64,000 bases of DNA, taken from NCBI GenBank assembly GCA_030407085.1, contig CM059582.1:135987001-136051000 (forward strand), written 5' to 3'. Shown one piece after another: positions 57,870-64,000 of the stretch; position 1 is the first letter of the stretch; each line of letters begins with the position of its first letter. The notes under the pieces were generated by a model that was not told where the DNA came from, did not search any database, and saw only the letters and a program-made list of their open reading frames with translations. The DNA comes from Trichopria drosophilae (lineage: Eukaryota; Arthropoda; Insecta; Hymenoptera; Diapriidae). Both the position numbers and the translations under genes were made by a program.

Positions 57870-59106
57870 TTTTCTACCAGTGTCCGAAATAAGGACACTA
57901 GGATTTTTATTTTACCCGTTGATGTTTTTACCAGTGTACCCAAAAAAGGACACTAGGATTTATTATTTTTCACCTTTGAGGTTTATTACCAGTGTACCCA
58001 AAAGAAGACACTAGGATTTTATATCTTTGCCCTTTGAGGTTTTTTATGCAGGTACCTAGAAGGGGACACTAGGCATTTTTATTTTTGCCAATTTAGGTTT
58101 TTTACTTGTGTAACCAAAAGAGGACACTATGATTTTGTATTGGCCCATTTTGTGATTTACCAGCATATATAAAAGACCACACTAGGAATTTTATTCTGCC
58201 CATTGAGATTTTTTACCAGAGTCCCTCAAAGAGGACATAAAGATTTTAATTTTTGTCCATTGATTATTTACGAGTGTACGGAAAAGAGGTTTTATTCGTC
58301 CATTCAGCTTATTTATCAGTGTATCCAAAAGAGGATACTAGGATGTTTTATTTGCCTATTGTCGTTACTTACCAGTGTACCCAGAACAGGACACTAGGAT
58401 TTTGTACTTGCCCATTTAGGTTATTTAGCTGTGTACCCAAAAGAGGACACTAGGATATTTTATTTGACAACTGAGAATATGACCTGCATACAGAAAAGAG
58501 AAAACTATAATTTTTTATTTTTGCCCATTGAGGTTATTTACCAGTATACCAAAAAAGGACCCTAGGATTTTTTATTTGCCCATTGAGGTTTTTACCTGGA
58601 TACCCAAAGGGAGTCTAGGATTTATTATTCGCCCATTGAGACTATTTACAAGTGTACCATAAAAGGAAACTAGGTTTTTTTAATTTCCCATTGAGGTTTT
58701 TTAACTGTGTACTCGAAAGAGAACACTAGGATTTGTTTGTTGACCATTCAGGTTATTTACCAGTGTACCTAGAAGGGGGCTAGGATTTATTATTTGCCTA
58801 TTGAGATTTTTTACCTGCATACCTAAAATAGGAAACTAGAATTTATAATTTTTACCCATTGAAGTTACTTATCAGTGTACCCAAAGGAGGAGACTAGGAT
58901 TATCATTTTGCAAATTGAGATTTGTTATCAGAATACCCGAAAGAGGACACTAGGATTTTTATTTTGCATATTCAGCTTATTTACCAGTGTACCAAAAAGA
59001 GGACACTGGGATGTTTTACTTGCCCATTGAGGTTCTTTACCTGCATAACGAAAACAGAAAACTAGAATTTTTTATTTTTACCCATTGAGGTTACTTACCA
59101 GTGCAC
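57870..59106. repeat. Minisatellite, ~55-bp unit, left block
   Basis: More than twenty degenerate copies of a unit with ACCAGTGTACCCAAAAGAGG, ACACTAGGATTTTTATTTT and GCCCATTGAGGTTATTT. Unit length varies from about 50 to 60 bp. Copies differ by point changes and small indels. Open frames inside it (for example 58203-58453) are produced by the repeat. Confidence 0.95.
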
Positions 59107-60095
59107 TGTGGGTCAGAATACCCCAAGTCTTGGCCTGAATTCAAAAACTGATCAGTAATTACTGAGCATGTTTATTGAAGGTTTCTTTTTGGGTCGCTGA
59201 TTACGAATCTGACATCAAATTTGAAGAATTCAAAATGGTGGATCCAAAATAGCGGACGTGAATGTTAAAAATTATTTATTTCTAACATAAATGAATGCAT
59301 AGGGAGTTTTGGGTAGCTGATAACGAATCTGGTATCAGATTTGAATAATTCAAAATAAGTGATCCAAAATGATGGACGAGGGTCGATAAATTTACAGTTT
59401 ATGTACAATGCCGAACCCGGGGTCAACAAACGTGGACGTGGTGAATTTATGACTCCATTTTGTTAAAATAAAAAAAATTTTTTTTTGTGTTTGTTTTTTA
59501 TTTTTGTTTAATTTTGTTATGAATCCAATTGTTAAAGCCGCTCTCGTTTTGAAAAATGAATCTAATTAATTATTGATATAATATTAAATAAGTAAATATT
59601 TAAGGTTACTTTTATGTAAATGCCATTAACATTCTTTTACAATCTCTTCATCTAATAGTTGTATATCATCCAAATAATTTTGTACTTCTGAAAGATCAAA
59701 TGAATCTTCATTTTTTTCTGATTCCGGATCTGATTCGTGAGGCTCATTAGAAACTTCCGACATTATAAGTAAGTTTTGTACTACTTTCGGAAAAGCCAAG
59801 GTCAAGCATTTCTTCTTGTTTGATCGCGATTTGAGACTTAGAACTGTCCATTGTTCTATTGAACATATCCTCCAGATTATTTTTTCCGCAAATTTTTCTT
59901 CCATGATATCTTCTGTACAGTGTGTAGTCTTTATTTCTACTCTTCGAGCATACCTACAAGCAAGTTACTCTTATTAATTATTTGACTGCGGTGGGTTAGT
60001 ATTCTATGCCCTGTAGCAGGCATGGGATACCAGTTGTAATGAGATACACAAACTTGTGCAGTCGAATCTCAAACATCTTCAAAGGCTATAGCGAG
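59107..60095. mobile_element. Inserted block inside the minisatellite, left flank
   Basis: The satellite stops in mid-unit at CCAGTGCA and resumes near 63013. This left part includes two copies of an interspersed repeat at about 59190-59250 and 59310-59385 (GCTGATxACGAATCTG, ATCAxATTTGAA, GATCCAAAATxxxGGACG), also seen reversed at 10.8-10.97 kb. I could not define a family. Confidence 0.5.
59626..59904 (-). CDS. Hypothetical 92-residue acidic protein
   Basis: A true ATG at 59902-59904 opens a frame. The N-terminal half is basic (SLKSRSNKKKCLTLAFPKVV) and the C-terminal half is very acidic (EPHESDPESEKNEDSFDLSE). I do not recognise it. It sits inside the block inserted in the minisatellite and next to the SWIM-domain transposon, so it may be a fragment of a transposon-encoded protein. 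No membrane segment or signal peptide is visible. It could be chance. Confidence 0.25.
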   Translation of the reverse strand: MEEKFAEKIIWRICSIEQWTVLSLKSRSNKKKCLTLAFPKVVQNLLIMSEVSNEPHESDPESEKNEDSFDLSEVQNYLDDIQLLDEEIVKEC

Positions 60096-60915
60096 ATAAG
60101 AAGTTTAAAACTGCCCCGCCTTGTTTTTGATTTTGAATTGACCATTCGAAAGGACATATTTAGAAAACCCTTTAGCCAAATTTTCAGCCCCATAGATGGT
60201 AGTAGGTTGCTCCTATTGTAAAAAATATGTTTTTTAGAAACAAAATTCTCTGGCTCCACTGTTTGTTCCAAATAATTTGAAATACTCCATGAACATATGT
60301 TTTTAAGTGAGAAAATACCCTGATTTTTTTCAAATGTAAATCAAATAATCTAAATGTTCTAAATAATAATTTTTCATGTACTTTTACCCGTACTTTTGAA
60401 TGCCGATATTAGAATTATCTTTTTCAAATCGGAACATTCTCAAAGTTAAAAAAAAAATATTTTTTCGCATTTTTCCCACTTTATTGATACATAACCTTAA
60501 AATGATTAATTCAATAGGGTTTAGAACACCCAAAAATACTCTTCGACTTTCTTTCATGTCAAACGGTTTTTAGAATAAAGTATTACTTTTCTGTCGCTGC
60601 CAAAGTCCATATTCAAAACTTCATATTATTGGAAAGATATTAATCATTATAACTAATGCTAAAAATAAGTATATATTTCTGATAGCATTTAAGATAACTT
60701 TTATCAAAAAGTTATAAATATTTTCATTTTTACATGAAAAAAGTAAAATAATGATTAATTACGTGAAAAAATTTGCAAGATATAATCGTCAAAAGGATGT
60801 TAAATTCAAATCAAACTGAAAATATTTGACTTCAAAAGCTGAGGCAGCCAGATAGTCTAGACGACCCACTACTATCACCAAGGTAACATCTGAAGAAATC
60901 ACGGACTTTCCGGAG

Positions 60916-61163
60916 ATGACTGAAAGGGATCTCAAAATATTTGTTTTGGGTACTTATCAATTAGGCCAAGCCGTCTGCTATCTAGCAGTGCTAATCGGCG
61001 AGTGTGACAATATCAATTTGGAGTATATTCAGATGAAACTAAACATTATTAAAGTATTAATAAGGTCCAGGCATATAAATAGTAAGACCTATAAATCCTA
61101 TGTCGAGCACAAACCTAATTCAATAGGATATAGCAGTATTCTACGACATGCATACGATTGTAC
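60916..61163 (+). pseudogene. SWIM zinc-finger protein of a DNA transposon, part 1
   Basis: A true ATG at 60916 opens MTERDLKIFVLGTYQLGQAV, followed by YIQMKLNIIKVLIRSRHINS and KTYKSYVEHKPNSIGYSSIL. Many insect DNA transposons carry a protein with this layout (a '..ERDL..ITLGTYQL.QA' start, IQSRH.NSKKY, then a SWIM finger CxC...CxH). The sequence reaches the first finger cysteine (HAYDC), where an insertion interrupts it at about 61163. The remainder is at 62079. Its role is presumably DNA or protein binding; not established. Confidence 0.6.
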
Positions 61164-62076
61164 AGTGATCTCCGCCCGTTTTCTCTTTATCGAGGGGTAA
61201 ATAAAAGTACTCTCACGAGTTGGTATTACAAAAAAAGGATTTATTCTCAATGCGCTCAATATTCTACACCATTTACACTCGCGACGCGGTGACCGGGCGC
61301 GGGTTCGAAGTCCACCACGGCGGAACTTCTTTTGAAAAATGACTGGAAAACTAACCACGCTCGCGACGGTTCCGCGGCCTCCTCGGGATGCGATGCGGGT
61401 CGGGTTGCATACAGTTTTCTTTACTCATAGGTGATGTCCCGGGGTCCGGGGTGGCGGTCTTGGTACGTCGACGGATGTCGGCTAGGGGGATCCGCCTGTG
61501 CGTGGACCGGGTTGGCGTTTTTCCAACTTGATGTGGGGGGACCTGCACTCCACTACACTTTGTTCCTTGTTGTATTCCTCATTGGCGAACTTGGAGTTGA
61601 TTCGCGTCACTGATTTATCCCGCGGAAGCCGAACTATCTCGGACGAGAGACTGCCGAGAGAATGAGCGTGCTCAGGCGCGACGGTGCGCCTCCGACCCGG
61701 CGGGGTCTCGACGAGCATCGTCTCCGGGGCCTTCGTGGTGGGGAGAGACACGGAGCGCTGAAAAGTGCTGCGTGCGTCCCCGGTTTTTCGAATCGTCTCG
61801 GGCTCAGCGCATCGGGCGAGAGAGAGAGAGAGAGACACCAGAAGTTCGATGCAGTTGCCGAGGCCCGTTCCTCGAGAACTCCTAGGGCGCACTGCGGCAC
61901 TGCATGTGGGGGAGATCGAGTGGAGGCGCACTCCGGTGCGACCTGGCCATCCTCCTGGAGGGGCGGAGAAAGGAGAGATGACTTACCATCACAGCGACGA
62001 CTATGAGACTCCGCTCGACTACAACAGATGGCGCGGAGTTCGGTAAGAGTGCCGATCTGTGACTGATTTTATCGCA
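61164..62076 (-). mobile_element. GC-rich ~0.9-kb insertion (solo LTR or similar) in the SWIM gene
   Basis: The flanks share CAGTG (61162-61166 area and 62075-62079), compatible with a 5-bp target duplication. GC and CpG content are much higher than the surroundings. On the minus strand GAATAAATCC near 61240 could be a poly(A) signal, and a (GA)n run lies at 61820-61834. GCGGGTTCGAAGTCCACC at 61290-61308 resembles a tRNA B box. The open frames (61482-61931 minus, 61662-62046 plus) overlap on both strands and have no family match. Confidence 0.45.
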
Positions 62077-62078
62077 GT

Positions 62079-62260
62079 GCCAATGGATTACGAACTGTAG
62101 GTTCCTGTTCTCACATTGCAGCAGTATTAATCATAAATTATCTTACTAATGCTAGGTAGATATACAAAATTATTAGGCCAGCGAAAATTCTTACTGATTT
62201 ATTTTTTAGCAAAGACATTGCTCCAGTTATAGACGACGATAGTGACGAAGATTAATCATT
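62079..62260 (+). pseudogene. SWIM zinc-finger protein of a DNA transposon, part 2
   Basis: Directly after the insertion the reading ANGLRTVGSCSHIAAVL completes the SWIM finger (the C-x-H half of CxCx(n)CxH). A stop is at 62157-62159. Another frame then gives an acidic tail (APVIDDDSDED) before a stop near 62253. This matches part 1 in order and distance, so the two are one gene split by the GC-rich insertion. Too short and lacking a start for an ordinary ORF scan. Confidence 0.6.
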
Positions 62261-63012
62261 TTGTAGTTAAAGATTAAATTGTTAAAAAATCTTATAATTA
62301 TTAATTGGTGTAATTTTTTCACGTAATAAATCATTATTTTATTATTTTCATGAAAAAATAAACATACTTATAACCTTTTGATAAACGTTATCTTAATTTC
62401 TATCAGAAATATTAACGTATTTTTAGAATTAATTATAATAATCTTTCCAATAATTCCAAGTTTTCCTCTACCTTAAAACTGGTAGACATGAAAGTAATAC
62501 TTTATTATAAACTGTTTAGACACGAAAGAAAGTCCTAGAGTATTTTTAGGTGTTTTAATACCTGTTGAACTATATAATTTTTGGGTTATGTTCCAATAAA
62601 ATGGAAAAAATGCGAAAAAAAATGGTTATTCCAAATTTTGAGCATTTTCTGGTTTGAAACCGGTTTGGTAATTCTAACATCCGCATTCAAAAGTACGAGA
62701 AAAAGTACATAAAAATCGTTATTTAGAAGTTGGCGAAATATGACCATCATAACCTAAAATATTATTGAAAAATTCAAGAATTTTTTATGGCTCCGGTTTA
62801 GACCCGAAAATCTGAAAAAAAATCACGGTATTTTTTTCAGATTATTTGGATCAAACAGTGAAGTCAGAAAACATTTTTCTGAAAAACACGTTTTTTATGA
62901 TAAGAGCAACCTACTACCACGTAGGGGACTGAAAATTTGGATAAAGGGATTTTTAAATATGTCCTCTCGAATGGCCAATTCAAAATAAAAATCCAGGCGG
63001 GGGAAGTTTTTT

Positions 63013-64000
63013 GGGAACACTAGGATTTTGTTTTTGCCCATTCATGTATTTACTGGTGTATATAACAGATCTCAACAGGATTTCTCATTTGCCAATTGAG
63101 ATTGCTAATCAGTTTACCTACAAGAAGATACTAGGATTTCATACTTTTGACCATTGACGATTTCACCCATGTACCCAGAAGAAGACACTAGGATATTTAC
63201 TTTGCCCATTGACGAGTTTACCAGCATACCCAAAAGAGGACATACACGATAGGCTGTTTTATTTACCCAATGAGGTTTTTACCAGTGCACCTAAAAGAGG
63301 TCACGAGGATTTTTTATTTTTACACTTTGAGGATGTTTAGCAGTGCACCAAAAAGAGGTCACCAGGATTTTTTATTTGCCAATTGAGGTTATTTTGATTA
63401 TTGAGGTTTTTTACTGGTGTACCCAAAAGGCGACACTAGTAGTTTTATTCACACATTGGGATTTCTTACCTGCGTACCGAAAAGAGAAAACCAGAATTTT
63501 TTATTTTTGCCTATTGGGATTTTTACACATGTACCGAAAAGAGGACTCTAGGATATTTATTTTGCCCGTTGCATTTTTTAAGCAGTATACCCGAATGACG
63601 ACGATTCAGCTTTTCAATGGACATAATAATTTATTGTTTTTGCCCATTGACGTTACCTACCAGTTTTATCATGTCCACTGAGATTTTCTAAACAAGTACC
63701 AAAAAGAGGACGCCTGAAATTTTGATTTTTGCCCATTTCGGTTTTTACTCCTTTCACCGATGGAGGAAAGTAAGATTTAATATTTGAATGCCCATTGAGT
63801 TTACTCACCAGTGTACCCAATTGAGGACAATATGATGTTGTATCTTTATCCATTGAGATTATTTATACATGTACCGAAAAGAAGTCTCGAGGATATTTTT
63901 TTTGCCCATCAAGATTTTTGCTGGTGTACCCAAAATTCGACACTGGGAAGTTTATTTTCCCATTGAGATTTTTTACTCATGTACCGAAAAAAGGACACTA
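63013..64000. repeat. Minisatellite, ~55-bp unit, right block
   Basis: Resumes with AACACTAGGATTTTG in the middle of a unit and continues to the window end (ACCGAAAAAAGGACACTA), so the array is longer than seen here. It has more unit-to-unit variation than the left block. Frames such as 63343-63681 are repeat artefacts. Confidence 0.95.

Larger units (their letters stand above)
60096..63012 (+). mobile_element. Long-inverted-repeat DNA transposon, degenerate
   Basis: The left arm (about 60100-60800) and right arm (about 62310-63010) are reverse complements over some 700 bp. Shared landmarks include GACCATTCGAxAGGACATATT, GGTAGTAGGTTGCTC, CGTACTTTTGAATGC, AAAAATACTCT..GACTTTCTTTC and AATAAAGTATTACTTT. 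The right arm ends at the point where the minisatellite resumes, so this is the inserted unit or part of it. Between the arms lies a SWIM-domain frame, broken by another insertion. No DDE motif was found, so it is probably non-autonomous or decayed. Confidence 0.75.

Noticed and set aside
58203..58453. Cys-containing frames with repeated CTE/CIQKR motifs, which might look like a zinc-finger protein
   Set aside because: They are direct translations of the minisatellite unit.
57870..59106. Regular short repeats with spacers, considered as a CRISPR array
   Set aside because: Units are continuous and degenerate with no unique spacers, and the surroundings are eukaryotic TEs. It is a minisatellite.
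61277..61325. Possible tRNA gene (GGTTCGAAGTCC B-box-like sequence)
   Set aside because: No cloverleaf, A box or anticodon stem could be drawn around it.
61482..62046. Overlapping frames of 149 (-), 114 (+) and 93 (+) codons
   Set aside because: High GC removes stops on both strands. No domain seen; treated as part of a GC-rich insertion.
1..64000. A novel defence or metabolic gene cluster
   Set aside because: All recognisable coding sequences are transposable-element proteins on both strands with decay; no operon-like or host gene cluster exists in this window.

Overview
The window looks like a repeat-rich, gene-poor stretch of an insect nuclear genome. A hymenopteran such as an ant is my guess, based on the mix of BEL/Pao, R4/Dong-like LINE, Transib, Penelope-like and copia remnants; the species cannot be read from the sequence. 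I found no intact host protein-coding gene. Almost every coding signal belongs to a transposable element (TE), and all of these are broken by stops, frameshifts, deletions or nested insertions. Several open frames begin at TTG or GTG and are fragments, not genes with true starts.

Layout. 0-2.3 kb: the 5' part of a decayed Ty3/gypsy-like element, with a minisatellite in or next to its putative LTR. 2.7-3.3 kb: an AT-rich foldback repeat. 3.6-4.94 kb: a Transib (RAG1-related) transposase pseudogene, split by a BEL/Pao element (BEL-1, + strand, 4945-10385) with a 5-bp target duplication; the Transib C-terminus resumes after the BEL. The BEL is itself split by a 459-bp retroposon with a 17-bp duplication. 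11.3-31.4 kb: a (TAA)n tract, then a head-to-tail tandem duplication of a 9,994-bp unit (11418-21411 and 21412-31405) with only about four differences seen. Each unit holds two R4/Dong-like LINE copies with complementary internal deletions, a copia pol remnant and about 2.8 kb of AT-rich DNA.

31.4-46 kb: a 0.8-kb inverted repeat, a minus-strand LINE C-terminal remnant, a Penelope-like element with separate RT and GIY-YIG frames and a candidate hammerhead ribozyme, a minus-strand Ty3/gypsy pol pseudogene, a minus-strand BEL integrase fragment, and a second BEL family (BEL-2, + strand). 46.2-54.8 kb: inverted arms of about 0.46 kb enclose a second, nearly full-length BEL-1 copy on the minus strand. 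54.8-57.7 kb is AT-rich with nothing coding recognised. From 57.87 kb to the window end runs a minisatellite with a unit of about 55 bp. It is interrupted at 59.1-63.0 kb by a nested block: a long-inverted-repeat DNA transposon carrying a SWIM-type zinc-finger reading frame, itself split by a GC-rich insertion of about 0.9 kb.

The genes do not form a pathway. The value of the window is as a record of nested insertions, self-targeting LINE insertion, and a very recent (or assembly-generated) 10-kb tandem duplication.
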